Source: Streptomyces endocoffeicus
GTDB lineage: Bacteria > Actinomycetota > Actinomycetes > Streptomycetales > Streptomycetaceae
Direction of reading: 5' to 3'
DNA length: 64,000 nucleotides
NCBI RefSeq assembly: GCF_016741935.1
Contig: NZ_JAERRG010000005.1
Coordinates: 388,517-452,516 of the forward strand
Within the stretch, counting starts at the first letter, position 1, and each line of letters begins with the position of its first letter. This document shows, piece after piece, positions 26,996-36,019 of the stretch. The notes under the pieces are model-generated. The model worked only from the letters and a program-made list of their open reading frames with translations, was not told the DNA's origin and did not search any database. The translations under genes and the position numbers were made by a program.

Positions 26996-27660
26996 CCGAG
27001 GTCCGGTTGCACGATGTCGAGCTCGTGCCGGAGCGCACGCTCGGCAGCCCGGCCGACGACGAGCCGCTGCGCGGCAGGCTGACGTTCGGCTGGGACGTGC
27101 TGCCTGCCGACCACGAGGGCGTGCCCGCAGAGTGGGCGTCCTACGTCAAGGCAACGCCCGAACGCGAGTTCCGGCAGCTGCTGATGGTGTGCTCGTTCCG
27201 TCCGGAGACACCGACCGGCAAAGGCGCGTTCCGCCACGCCTCCCTGGGGGTGGCACTGTCCACGCCGGACGGCCAGGCACGGCCCGTCGCGCGGCTGATC
27301 GACCCCGGCGAGCGCACCCGCCCGGTCGTCGGCTCCGGCATGGGCATGAACTTCACGGTCAAGGCAGGTGTGCTGGACGTGGGCGTGGAGAAGCCACCGG
27401 GCGCGGGGTCGGAGAGGGACGAGTGGATCGTCCGCGGCCACGGCGCGTCCCAGCCGAACCCGCAGTGGGAGTTTCGCCGAGTCAAGAGCCTCCCGTTGGT
27501 CGGCGACCACCCGGTGGCCGCGCTGGTGGAACTCGTGCCCGACCGACTGAACACGGCCGAGGTGCTGGTGGCGGCAGAGCTGGAGCACCGCAGCTGGGGG
27601 ATCCGCCGCTACCGGGCACGGCTCGCACCGTCGCCGCACGCCATCGTGCTGGCGGGGTGA
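26992..27660 (+). CDS. unknown protein coupled to CHAT protease
   Basis: The 222-aa protein overlaps the CHAT gene by 4 bp (ATGA). It is mostly strands with many charged turns: LHDVELVPERTL, 'EFRQLLMVCSFRPETPT', GSGMGMNFTVKAGVLDVGVE, then VAALVELVP and AAELEHRSWGIRRYRARL. No signal peptide or membrane segment is seen. I do not recognise a family. Strict coupling to a CHAT protease suggests a regulator, substrate or toxin precursor, but this is inference from position alone. Confidence 0.75.
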   Translation: MTEVRLHDVELVPERTLGSPADDEPLRGRLTFGWDVLPADHEGVPAEWASYVKATPEREFRQLLMVCSFRPETPTGKGAFRHASLGVALSTPDGQARPVARLIDPGERTRPVVGSGMGMNFTVKAGVLDVGVEKPPGAGSERDEWIVRGHGASQPNPQWEFRRVKSLPLVGDHPVAALVELVPDRLNTAEVLVAAELEHRSWGIRRYRARLAPSPHAIVLAG

Positions 27661-27832
27661 CCCCGCCACATCCGTCAACGGAATGCGCGGATCATCACGG
27701 TGAAGACCGCCGAGGCCGGACAGGAAACTCATCTCCATGACCGCAGAGTTGGACGGCCTGACGGCCACCCCGCCAACAGAAAGTGACCAGGCGGGAGAAC
27801 CGAGCAGCTTATGAGTGGGAGGGTAAACGCTT

Positions 27833-30556
27833 GTGGCAACCGTTTACGAGCAGATTAAGAGCGCGGATGAAGTAATCTGCCGGAATATCGCGTCGCTAAC
27901 GGACCAGCGGGCACTGCTCTCACAGAACGTCCTCGCCCAGCTCCGCAATCTAGTTGAGGGCGTCTCGGTACGTCTTCATACTGGCCGGTCTGACACCGAG
28001 TTCAACTATGCAGCTGTGGAGCTCGGACTCATCTTTGTTAAGGGCAACGCAAAGCTCAACTTCCTCGGCAAGTTCCACAAGCTCATCCAGATGAGTGCCT
28101 CCCATTACACGCTGGACGGGGACACCTCTGAGCGGTTGATGCTGAAGTACTACGAGTATCTTCATCGCATCCGCGGCCTGCTCAAGGACAGTTGTGGGAT
28201 CGCATTGCTGGACAATCTCGAGGCATTCCCGGTCGACCTTGATCCATCGCTGCGGGAGTACCACGAAAAGATCGCCGCGAGGATCGAGGCGGTCCGTCCG
28301 ACACCAACACTGTCGGACGCTGGGGCGCGAGACCGGTACTACATCCACAGAACGCGCCCGTTCTTCGTAGGGGGTCGCATCTACTACGAGGTCACCTTCT
28401 ATCGAGCGGTCAATAAGGTGAGCAAGTTTGACCGCATCATCGCCTTTAGCGAGATCGACATGACGGACGAGTACGCAGCCATGCTTACGCTCCAGAGCGA
28501 CTCGATCGAAGTGCTTGGCCAGAAGATGCCGATTACGATCATCCGCGAGTGGGAAGTTTCCATCCGGCCATGCGAGTTCAACAACTTCGCTCGTCTTCTT
28601 GGTGTCGTCACCACCGCTCGGACCAACTCTTCGGAGTACCGCTACCTGATGCAGGGTCTCACAGTGACTTCGGGCAACCTGCTTGACTTGATTGATATGC
28701 CTGACGAAAAGTATGCGACGGTGAAAGCGGCAGGTACGGCTGGCTCCACCAAGCCGCAGATCTTCCCACTGCTGGATGAAGCACGCCGCATTGTATGGTC
28801 AGCTAGTCAGGGGCACAACGTCATCCGTTATCTCATGCTGCGGATGCACAATCAGGTTCTGAAGTCGCAGTATTACTGGGAAGGCTGTGGCCTCCTCTCC
28901 GGGATGAAAATGCAGTATGGCTGCATCCCGTTCGATACTATGCCGCTCTGCACCTCGCTGCCGGGGCATAATCCGCGGTACTGGGATCTTGTTGAAAGCC
29001 TCGATGTGACCGGACGAGGCCATGAACTGCTCGCTCGACGTGTGAAGAACAACGTGGAGCATCACGGAATTCTCTACACGCGCGAGGCCGATCTCGCGGA
29101 ACTCGGAGATGTTAACGAGCTGATTTCCGCCTACAACAGAAAGCTCTACTACAAGCATAAAGAGCGGCGACGGCTCGTACGGGACAAGGGGCATGTCTTT
29201 ATTTCTGGGTACGAGGACGATACGGTCGCCATCGTCGAGAAGCTCCAGGAGCGCGCGTCGTCCGGAATTGACGGCTACAGCCAAGCCGTTGAGCGCTGGC
29301 TCGATGAGAAACCTCGTGGCATCGACGACGAGGCCAAAAGGGATGCGCTCAAGCTGTTGTTTGGCCAGTCGCGTGTCGCGTTGATCTACGGCGCAGCTGG
29401 CACTGGCAAGTCGACAATGGTGGATCACATTGCGAATTACTTCAACGACAAGGCGAAACTCTTTCTCGCGCACACCAACCCGGCGATCGACAACCTCAAG
29501 CGCAAAGTAACTGCGCAGAACTCGACCTTCCGGACGATCAGTAGCCAGATCCGCAGAAGCGCCGCAGATCAGGAGTACGACCTTCTAGTTATCGACGAGT
29601 GCAGCACGGTTAGCAACACTGACCTAATTAAAGTGCTGGAGGAGACATCCTTCAAGTTGCTCGTGCTCGTTGGCGACGTCTATCAGATCGAGTCGATCCA
29701 GTTCGGAAACTGGTTCGGCATCATCCGCTCCTTCATCCCGAACACCTCGGTGTTCGAGCTGACGACGCCCTTCAGGACTAAGAGTGAATCGCTCCTGGGA
29801 TTCTGGGGCAAGGTCCGGAACATCGATGATGATATTGCCGAGGTAGTTGCTCGCAACGGATACTCGACTGTGCTCGATAAGACACTGTTCGAAGCCCAAC
29901 GCGACGACGAGATCATCCTATGTCTGAACTACGACGGTCTCTACGGCATCAACAACATCAACCGATTTCTCCAGAGCAGCAACCCCGGTGCAGCAACCAC
30001 TTGGCGTGTTTCGACGTACAAAGTCGGCGATCCGGTCCTCTTTAACGAGACTGAGCGGTTCCGGCCGGTGATCTATAACAATCTGAAGGGTCGAATTGTC
30101 GGTATCGAGCGCTTCCCTGGCCGGATTCAGTTCGACGTCGAACTCGATCGAACGTTCAGCGAGTTCGACATCAATGGCGACGAACTCGAATGGATGGGAG
30201 ACGCGACTGTGCGATTCTCTGTCTACGAGTACGACATCAGCGATGAGGACAATGATTCGCTGAACACTTCCGTGCCGTTCCAGGTGGCCTATGCAGTTTC
30301 GATCCACAAGGCGCAGGGCCTCGAGTACGACTCCGTTAAGATCGTCATCACCGATGCTAACGAAGATGACATCACACACAGCATCTTCTACACGGCCGTC
30401 ACTCGGGCGCGTGAGCGCCTGCGGATCTTTTGGACGCCAGAGACGCAGCAGGCCGTTCTCAAGCGTCTCGACCGGATGAGCAACCCGAAGGACGTTGCTC
30501 TACTGTCTAGCCGCCGCGGCCTTATTCCGGTCGCCGGGACTCGACGAGCCCCCTGA
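27833..30556 (+). CDS. RecD-like SF1B helicase with large unknown N-terminal domain
   Basis: The 907-aa protein has about 500 residues of N-terminal sequence without a recognised domain (Tyr/Phe-rich, e.g. 'RPFFVGGRIYYEVTFYRAV'). An SF1B helicase core follows: Walker A GAAGTGKST (about 520-528), Walker B LLVIDECS (about 584), then 'TPFRTKSESLLGFW' and a C-terminal UvrD-like 'AYAVSIHKAQGLEYD' and YTAVTRARERL. The GTG start follows a GAGGGTAA-like signal. Codons here are noticeably richer in A/T than in neighbours (many AAG/ATT/GAT), so this gene and the convergent one probably came from a lower-GC donor. A defence role is likely but unproven. Confidence 0.8.
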   Translation: MATVYEQIKSADEVICRNIASLTDQRALLSQNVLAQLRNLVEGVSVRLHTGRSDTEFNYAAVELGLIFVKGNAKLNFLGKFHKLIQMSASHYTLDGDTSERLMLKYYEYLHRIRGLLKDSCGIALLDNLEAFPVDLDPSLREYHEKIAARIEAVRPTPTLSDAGARDRYYIHRTRPFFVGGRIYYEVTFYRAVNKVSKFDRIIAFSEIDMTDEYAAMLTLQSDSIEVLGQKMPITIIREWEVSIRPCEFNNFARLLGVVTTARTNSSEYRYLMQGLTVTSGNLLDLIDMPDEKYATVKAAGTAGSTKPQIFPLLDEARRIVWSASQGHNVIRYLMLRMHNQVLKSQYYWEGCGLLSGMKMQYGCIPFDTMPLCTSLPGHNPRYWDLVESLDVTGRGHELLARRVKNNVEHHGILYTREADLAELGDVNELISAYNRKLYYKHKERRRLVRDKGHVFISGYEDDTVAIVEKLQERASSGIDGYSQAVERWLDEKPRGIDDEAKRDALKLLFGQSRVALIYGAAGTGKSTMVDHIANYFNDKAKLFLAHTNPAIDNLKRKVTAQNSTFRTISSQIRRSAADQEYDLLVIDECSTVSNTDLIKVLEETSFKLLVLVGDVYQIESIQFGNWFGIIRSFIPNTSVFELTTPFRTKSESLLGFWGKVRNIDDDIAEVVARNGYSTVLDKTLFEAQRDDEIILCLNYDGLYGINNINRFLQSSNPGAATTWRVSTYKVGDPVLFNETERFRPVIYNNLKGRIVGIERFPGRIQFDVELDRTFSEFDINGDELEWMGDATVRFSVYEYDISDEDNDSLNTSVPFQVAYAVSIHKAQGLEYDSVKIVITDANEDDITHSIFYTAVTRARERLRIFWTPETQQAVLKRLDRMSNPKDVALLSSRRGLIPVAGTRRAP

Positions 30557-30627
30557 TCCCTCGGCGAGACGGATCGGCGGCTCGCGCTCAAGAGTCCAGG
30601 CTCTTGCGACACACCCGCAGCCCCCTA

Positions 30628-32295
30628 TCAGTCTGAGGCCGTCAGATTGATTGTCCGCTGCGCGTTCTCGATTAGGCGGCCGTATGTAGTGACGCTCAAA
30701 CGCGTCAGGTGCGAGTTGAAGGTACGAATGGTTTCGTCGATCTCTTGGGGCGATGCGTCTGTGGTCACGAATCCGCTGTGCCCCATCACGATCGTCATCG
30801 ACGCGCGTCGGCAATCGATACCCAAGTCCACTAGGATCTGGGGCCGCTTCTCGTCCAGCTCGCGTAGGTAGTTCATTGCCTGCCCGACCGCTTTGTTGAC
30901 CTCTGTGCCAACGATCAGGTGGTTCCGCTGGCCGGTGACCAGCCGCTTGATGTTGGCCTTCTTGAGTTCGACGCCGTGCAGAGTGCCGTCTGGCCGGAGT
31001 AGAGCCAGGTCGAGCTGGTCTCGCAGGGTGATGTTGCGGCGGACCGTGCCTGGCAGGAACTCGCCTCCGAAGATCCAGGTCATCCGCTCGATGAGTCTCT
31101 GCAGGTCGCCTTCGCTGCTTTCGGGGTTCTCGACTGCGGCGCGCAGCTCATCCAGATCAGCCTGCCGTCTAGCGCGTTGGACCAGAGTCGCGAGCAGCTG
31201 GGCCTCGTCGAGTTCAACGAGGGACGTGGCGGTTGCTGGCTCGCTTTCCAGAACGGTAAGCAGCTTTCGGATGGCGGTCGCAGCTGGCAGGTCACCGGCA
31301 GGTTGCAGCCGAAGGCTGATGCGAGAGGCGTTCCGGAACGGGTCTACTTCGCCCGTTGGCATCGAGACGCCGTTCAGCTGGCGAAGCCGGAAGAGCGGTG
31401 CTCGAGTGTCCACTATGTGCGACCGACGATCGTAAGAGGACCGGATATCCCGTTTGCCGGTATCCACCCAGCACTCCACCGGTGATTCGGGTTCAATCGC
31501 GAACTCCCCGAGGTAGAGGCTCTCGCTGCGGTGCGCGACGAAGACCCGCAGTGGTACCCCGCGCCTCAAGTGCGCGAGCGCGGCCAGGTTGTCGTCCGAT
31601 ATGGTGTCTGTCCACTGCGACTGTCCGGAAGCAAGCAGCACAGGGCCATCCCACCGAGGAGCAAGTTCGCCCGTGGCGGAGCGATCGAGGAAGAGGAATG
31701 CGTTGGGAGTCCTTCCACTGGCACCGACAGTGAGTCGTGGGCTGCCTCCGTAGACATCGTGCAGCTCGCTCCGTTTGACGACTGCCCCGGGCGGAATGCT
31801 CCACGCTGTGGGCATGTCATCCGGTGCCGGTACCTCCTCCACGAGTTGAATCAAGTCTCTCCATCGCTTGGCGGCCAGATTGAGCGATACCAGCTGGCGC
31901 CCTTTAGTGGCCGACCGTGCCCGCTTCACGACGTGATCAAGGCCCGAAACCCGGAGTACCTCGGCCGAGACAGGAGCCGCGAACGAGAGCTTGCCGAAGG
32001 ACATACGCACTCTCACAGGAGGGGGAGTCGATCCCTCGTCGCCCCTCTCTACGAGCCGCGCGAGCGACCAATCAAGCGTGTCGGACTCCACCGGGGTCGT
32101 GCTGGCTATGTCCCCCAGCGCCACTACGCCGCCGCCTCGGCCCCTCCGCCATAGTAGGACTGCGTCGCCTTCCTCAACCCCGAGACGGGTGACGGTTGAA
32201 AGCGACGAATCCCAGCCCCCGGCCGACTGGGAAGATCCGCGAGTCATCTCGTACGCGGACGTCTTGTTCTCGGCGGCTAACAGCCAGTACTTCAC
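30628..32295 (-). CDS. EVE + SRA-like + Shedu (DUF4263) nuclease fusion
   Basis: 555 aa. Residues 1-150 read as an EVE (PUA-like) domain: MKYWLLAAENK, GVEEGDAVLLWRRGRGGGVVALG. Residues about 165-270 resemble the SRA domain of ScoMcrA-type enzymes: SELHDVYGG, TPNAFLFLD, LLASGQSQWTD, NLAALAHLRRGVPLRVF, YLGEF. Residues about 405-500 are a PD-(D/E)XK core like DUF4263/Shedu: LDLALL (D429), GVELKKA (E443, K445) and KAVGQAMNYL (Q472). EVE and SRA domains read modified bases, so this is a candidate modification-dependent restriction nuclease. It is convergent with the RecD-like helicase, 71 bp between stops. The domain order is my reading; the SRA-like part is the least certain. Confidence 0.75.
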   Translation of the reverse strand: MKYWLLAAENKTSAYEMTRGSSQSAGGWDSSLSTVTRLGVEEGDAVLLWRRGRGGGVVALGDIASTTPVESDTLDWSLARLVERGDEGSTPPPVRVRMSFGKLSFAAPVSAEVLRVSGLDHVVKRARSATKGRQLVSLNLAAKRWRDLIQLVEEVPAPDDMPTAWSIPPGAVVKRSELHDVYGGSPRLTVGASGRTPNAFLFLDRSATGELAPRWDGPVLLASGQSQWTDTISDDNLAALAHLRRGVPLRVFVAHRSESLYLGEFAIEPESPVECWVDTGKRDIRSSYDRRSHIVDTRAPLFRLRQLNGVSMPTGEVDPFRNASRISLRLQPAGDLPAATAIRKLLTVLESEPATATSLVELDEAQLLATLVQRARRQADLDELRAAVENPESSEGDLQRLIERMTWIFGGEFLPGTVRRNITLRDQLDLALLRPDGTLHGVELKKANIKRLVTGQRNHLIVGTEVNKAVGQAMNYLRELDEKRPQILVDLGIDCRRASMTIVMGHSGFVTTDASPQEIDETIRTFNSHLTRLSVTTYGRLIENAQRTINLTASD

Positions 32296-32673
32296 GTCTC
32301 TCCTCCCACGCCTGGAATACCACGAACGTACAGCGGCTCATTCGCTTGTAGAGGGAGATCGACACCGACTGTCGTCGTGGGCTGTCCACTTTGAGCAGCT
32401 GCGCCGGCCCCATCGGCATGGAGCACCCTCCTGCTCCCACCGCAAGCCACAGGTGTTGCTGGAACTCATCAACACCGTTCCCCGCGAACTCGCGGTGTTG
32501 TCCGCGCTCAACGACAACCGTTGCTGGAACTCCCCTACATACTCAGCCGTCCCGACCGGCAGGGCCGACTGAGCGCCTCCGCGGCGCTGGGCTGCCCGCC
32601 GTATATCTCGGACCGTGCACCACACAATGCGTGGCCGGCCGTACCCCTCTCAACGGATTCGCCGCAGGCTGCT
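32296..32673. other. intergenic gap between defence and metabolic cargo
   Basis: 378 bp without a supported gene. The short frames here lack ribosome-binding sites and family patterns. The promoter of the EVE-nuclease gene should lie at the left end. Confidence 0.5.
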
Positions 32674-33717
32674 TCAGACAAACGCAAGCGCACGGAAGGT
32701 GTTGCGGACGTCGGTCAGGGGCTGGCGGTCGCGGGTGTAGTAGAGCTTGTTGGTCAGAAGTACGGCCCAGCGCCCCTGGTGGGGTGAGACCCACATGCCG
32801 GTGCCGGTGAAGCCGTAGTGGACCCAGATGTCCTCAGCGGGGTGCGTGCCAGGGGCGGGGTGCCAGAACAGGCCGCGTACAGGTTCTAGGGCGCCGGTCT
32901 GGACGGTCAGTGACTGCCTGGTCCAGTCGGGGCCGAATCCGGCTTGCCCGTGGCTGGTTGAGGTGTCCAGCATGTAGCGCAGGAAGACAGCGAGGTCGTC
33001 GAGGACGGTGAAGGCGCCGGCGATCCCGCACACTCCGCCCAGGAGGCGGGCGGAGAAGTCGTGGGCGACGCCCTTGAGGTGGGTGTCGGTGTCCTGGTCG
33101 AGTTCGGTCGGTGCGCACCGCGCGGTGATCTCGGCGGGTAGGGGTCCGAAGCGGGTGGAGTGCATGCCCAGCGGCTGCCAGGTCCGTTCCGTGGCGAGCT
33201 CGTCGAGGCGTCGTCCGGAGAGGTATTCGGCGAGGTATCCGAGGATGAGGGCGGCTCGGTCGGTGTACTCGACGGCCTCGCCGGGCGGACGGTACAGGGC
33301 CTCTTGGAGGACTCCGTCGCGGATGTCCTGGGGGTCGGTGCCGTAGAGGTTCTTGAGCTGGGCGCGGAGCGGTGCGCCGGCCGTGTGGGTCAGCAGGTGG
33401 CGGGCGGTCACGGCGCCGAGTGGGTGGCCGTCGACTTCGGACCAGAAGCCACCGAGCGGGGTGTCGAGGTCGAGCTTGCCTTCCTCCCACAGGGCTCCGA
33501 TGGAGGACCACACGGCGAGGATCTTGGTGAGGCTGGCGGCGTCGAAGACGGTGTCGGGCTGCATCGGCACGTTCGGCTCGTTGGGGTCTAGGACCCCGGT
33601 GGCGCCGTGGGCGCGGGTGCCGGTGGCGTCACCGACTGCCCATACGGCGCCTGGGTAGACCTTGTCGCGGACGCCTTCGTTCAGGAGGGCTTCGATGCGG
33701 TCGGTGCTGTACGTCAT
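32674..33717 (-). CDS. Serine hydrolase, beta-lactamase/esterase class C-like
   Basis: The 347-aa protein has the class C nucleophile motif SLTK (S62, K65) in 'VFDAASLTKILAVWSSIG', a YTD in place of YxN, and a C-terminal YGFTGTGMW giving the usual HxG-like third motif region. It has no signal peptide, so it is cytoplasmic. The ATG at 33717 is chosen because GGGAGA lies just before it; the longer frame adds 8 residues. The family includes esterases, amidases and D-peptidases; the substrate is unknown. It sits 111 bp after the glycosyltransferase on the same strand and may be the last gene of that operon. Confidence 0.8.
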   Translation of the reverse strand: MTYSTDRIEALLNEGVRDKVYPGAVWAVGDATGTRAHGATGVLDPNEPNVPMQPDTVFDAASLTKILAVWSSIGALWEEGKLDLDTPLGGFWSEVDGHPLGAVTARHLLTHTAGAPLRAQLKNLYGTDPQDIRDGVLQEALYRPPGEAVEYTDRAALILGYLAEYLSGRRLDELATERTWQPLGMHSTRFGPLPAEITARCAPTELDQDTDTHLKGVAHDFSARLLGGVCGIAGAFTVLDDLAVFLRYMLDTSTSHGQAGFGPDWTRQSLTVQTGALEPVRGLFWHPAPGTHPAEDIWVHYGFTGTGMWVSPHQGRWAVLLTNKLYYTRDRQPLTDVRNTFRALAFV

Positions 33718-33828
33718 GGTCTCCCTGTTCGCCGTGGCCAACCCGCCGGATCAGCGTAGTGACGCGGGCGGCACCATTTGGGCAATGGCGTGTCGGACGT
33801 CGGCTGCGGGGTCAGATCGGTGTGCGTC

Positions 33829-34950
33829 TCAGGCGAGCTGGCAGCCAAGGTCGGCCAGGGCCTGGGCGGTAGTGGTGAGGGGGTAGCGGGCGGTGTTCGC
33901 GTAGCCCGCCTGTCGCAGGGCGGGCAGCAGGCCGGGGGAAGTCCGTAGGCGGTCGAGGCCGCGGGCGAGTGCGGCGGAATGGGTGAAGTCGGTGGCCAGT
34001 CCGGACGCGGCGACGACTTCGTTGAGGCCGGGCACGGGTTGGTACAGGACAGGCAGACCACATGCTTGGGCCTCCAGCGCGACCAGGCCCATGGCTTCCA
34101 GGGTGGTGGACGGCATGACCAGGACGTCGTGCTCGGCGAAGGCTTTCCACAGCTGTGGACGGCGGAGCCAGCCGAGGTACCGGGCCCGCACTCCGGTCCG
34201 CTGGAGGAGCGAGGCCAAGGCGTGGAACTGGGCTCTGGGGGCGGCGATGCTCAGCTCGACTCCTGGAATGGGCGCCAGGCCCGTGATCAGGTGCTCTGCG
34301 CCCTTCTCGGCGGTCAGCCTGCCTGCGTACAGCAGCCGTAGGTGGCTGGTGGAGGTGCGGGCGGGCCGAGCCGGCGGATCGGTGAGCAGATGGTCGGGGA
34401 TGCCCCACGGAATGCGGACGACCTTGCGGCCGTCGATCTGCGGGGCGAGCTTGAGAAGGTGGTCGGCCATCGCGCCGGTGGGGACCACGATGGCGTCGGC
34501 GGCCCTCGCTGTCTCGCGCAGGACTTGGAGCTGGTCGCGGTGGGCCTCGGCGAAGATCAGGTCGGTGCCGTGGACCAAGGCGATCCTGGGGTGGGCCGGC
34601 AGAGCCCGGAGCAGGGCGGGTGTGGCGCCGAAGGTGAGGTGCTGCAGGTGCAGTACCCCGATCTGGGCTGGATCGATCGCGGTCACCAGCGCCCGGCGCA
34701 GGGCTGCGACGTATCGGCTGAAGGCGGCGCCCTCCAGGCACTTGCCGGCGACCGTCAGCAGGTCGAGCCCGGCGGGCAGGTGGGGTTTGGGGCGGGTGGG
34801 GGCCAGCATGAAGGCCCGTGCGGGGATGAGGGGCTTGTCGCCGGTGTACAGGTCGAGGAAGAGTTCGACACTGCCGCCGGGGCTTCCGGCTGGGAGGTCG
34901 AGGAAGGTGGCGGCCAGCGGCCCCGCGGCCGGGCGGACGAGGGGGCTCAC
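33829..34950 (-). CDS. GT4-type glycosyltransferase
   Basis: The 373-aa protein has two Rossmann-like halves: HLQHLTFG and 'ALVHGTDLIFAEAHRDQL' in the first, then 'LRLLYAGRLTAEKGAEHLI' and EAMGLVALEAQACGLPV in the second. The E-x7-E and the AGRL/EKG motif are typical of retaining GT-B glycosyltransferases of family GT4. The GTG start overlaps the stop of the upstream deaminase-like gene (GTGA) and has AAGGAG before it. The open frame runs on upstream to 35511 but that part is antisense/out-of-frame to other genes. Acceptor and donor are unknown; the operon suggests a nucleoside or glycosylated small molecule. Confidence 0.85.
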   Translation of the reverse strand: MSPLVRPAAGPLAATFLDLPAGSPGGSVELFLDLYTGDKPLIPARAFMLAPTRPKPHLPAGLDLLTVAGKCLEGAAFSRYVAALRRALVTAIDPAQIGVLHLQHLTFGATPALLRALPAHPRIALVHGTDLIFAEAHRDQLQVLRETARAADAIVVPTGAMADHLLKLAPQIDGRKVVRIPWGIPDHLLTDPPARPARTSTSHLRLLYAGRLTAEKGAEHLITGLAPIPGVELSIAAPRAQFHALASLLQRTGVRARYLGWLRRPQLWKAFAEHDVLVMPSTTLEAMGLVALEAQACGLPVLYQPVPGLNEVVAASGLATDFTHSAALARGLDRLRTSPGLLPALRQAGYANTARYPLTTTAQALADLGCQLA

Positions 34951-35483
34951 AGCGCTCCTTGGGGGATCTCTTCGTACAGGCGGGAGATGTCGATGCCGTG
35001 CGTGGCGGCGTACTTGGCGCGCTGTTGCTGGTAGCTGGCCGGGGTGCCGAGGGTGGTGAGGAAGACGAGCTTGCCGAAGGTCATTCCCGGATAGACGCGG
35101 GCGGGCTTGGCAGCGCGGATCTCCAAGGTCCAGCGGATCGCGTGGCCCTGGTGGCCGAGTGGAGCGGAGACGTGGACCCAGATGCCGAGGGCGCCGATGG
35201 TGCGGTTGCCGTTGAGGAGTTGGGCGTAGGTCTCGGAACCAGTCTTCTCCAGCGTGACGCCGAGGTAGAGCACGCCGGGCTGCAGGACCAATCCTGAAGC
35301 GGGGATGACCAGTTCCGTGAACGTGGTGGGGGCGGCAGCGTCCAGGTCGCCGTCGCAGATGCGGATCGTGTCGCCCAGCCGCCAGTCGTAGGCATTGGGG
35401 GACAGACGTGCCGGGTCGTAGGGCGCGATGGCGATCTCGCCTGCGCTGACGGCGGCGGCAATGGCGGAGCCGGTGAGGATCAC
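34947..35483 (-). CDS. dCTP deaminase/dUTPase-family paralog B (Ser/Arg motif lost)
   Basis: 178 aa, starting MILTG, the conserved N-terminus of dCTP deaminases (with 'SPNAYDWRLGDTI' and LVLQPGVLYLG). The Glu of the WTLEI strand (E121), the catalytic Glu of the family, is kept. The RSSxGRxG motif that binds nucleotide phosphates is replaced by NRTIGALG (93-100), so this subunit alone probably cannot bind substrate normally. The GTG start overlaps the stop of paralog A (GTGA). The family acts as trimers with active sites between subunits, which makes a mixed trimer with paralog A plausible. Confidence 0.8.
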   Translation of the reverse strand: MILTGSAIAAAVSAGEIAIAPYDPARLSPNAYDWRLGDTIRICDGDLDAAAPTTFTELVIPASGLVLQPGVLYLGVTLEKTGSETYAQLLNGNRTIGALGIWVHVSAPLGHQGHAIRWTLEIRAAKPARVYPGMTFGKLVFLTTLGTPASYQQQRAKYAATHGIDISRLYEEIPQGAL

Positions 35484-36019
35484 GAGGCGACCGCCTGCAC
35501 GTGTGCCGCATCCCGCCAGTAGCGGGAAGGCTGGGGGCCGGCGGCGCCCTGGTACTTGCCTCGGTACAGGTCGACGTCCCCGGTGGAGACGAAGAACATG
35601 ATCTGCCCGATCTTCATGCCCGCATACACCCGCAGAGGGCGGATGGGGGACAGCATCAAAGTCCACTGGCCGTGGAAGCCGATGTCACCGATAGGGGCGG
35701 TGATCTCGACGAATAACCCCAGCCGTCCGACCGAGGAGCGGCCGAAGAGCAGTGGGATGAAGAGGTCCGAGCCGACCTCCTCGACGGTGTGGCCGAGGTA
35801 CAGCTCGCCGGGCTGGAGGACATATCCGTCCGTGTCGATTCGGATCGTGTGTGTGGGGTTGGCGTGGTGGGCGTCGATGACCTTGGTGGCGTACGTCAGC
35901 AGGGTGGCGCCCAGGCGGACGTTGTAGCTGTTGGGGTTCGTCTGCTTAGGGTCGAACGGGGTGATGCGAAGGCGTCCGTCGGCAACGGCCGTGTTGATCT
36001 CGGGACCGGTGAGGATCAT
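35480..36019 (-). CDS. dCTP deaminase/dUTPase-family paralog A (catalytic Glu lost)
   Basis: 179 aa, starting MILTG like paralog B. It keeps GRSSVGRLG (93-101), the phosphate-binding motif, and the C-terminal YRGKYQGAAGPQPSR of dCTP deaminases. The catalytic position reads WTLML instead of WTLEL (M122 for Glu), so it should not deaminate on its own. It overlaps the upstream phosphatase-like gene by 4 bp (ATGA) and the downstream paralog by 4 bp. The two proteins thus keep complementary halves of the active site. Confidence 0.8.
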   Translation of the reverse strand: MILTGPEINTAVADGRLRITPFDPKQTNPNSYNVRLGATLLTYATKVIDAHHANPTHTIRIDTDGYVLQPGELYLGHTVEEVGSDLFIPLLFGRSSVGRLGLFVEITAPIGDIGFHGQWTLMLSPIRPLRVYAGMKIGQIMFFVSTGDVDLYRGKYQGAAGPQPSRYWRDAAHVQAVAS

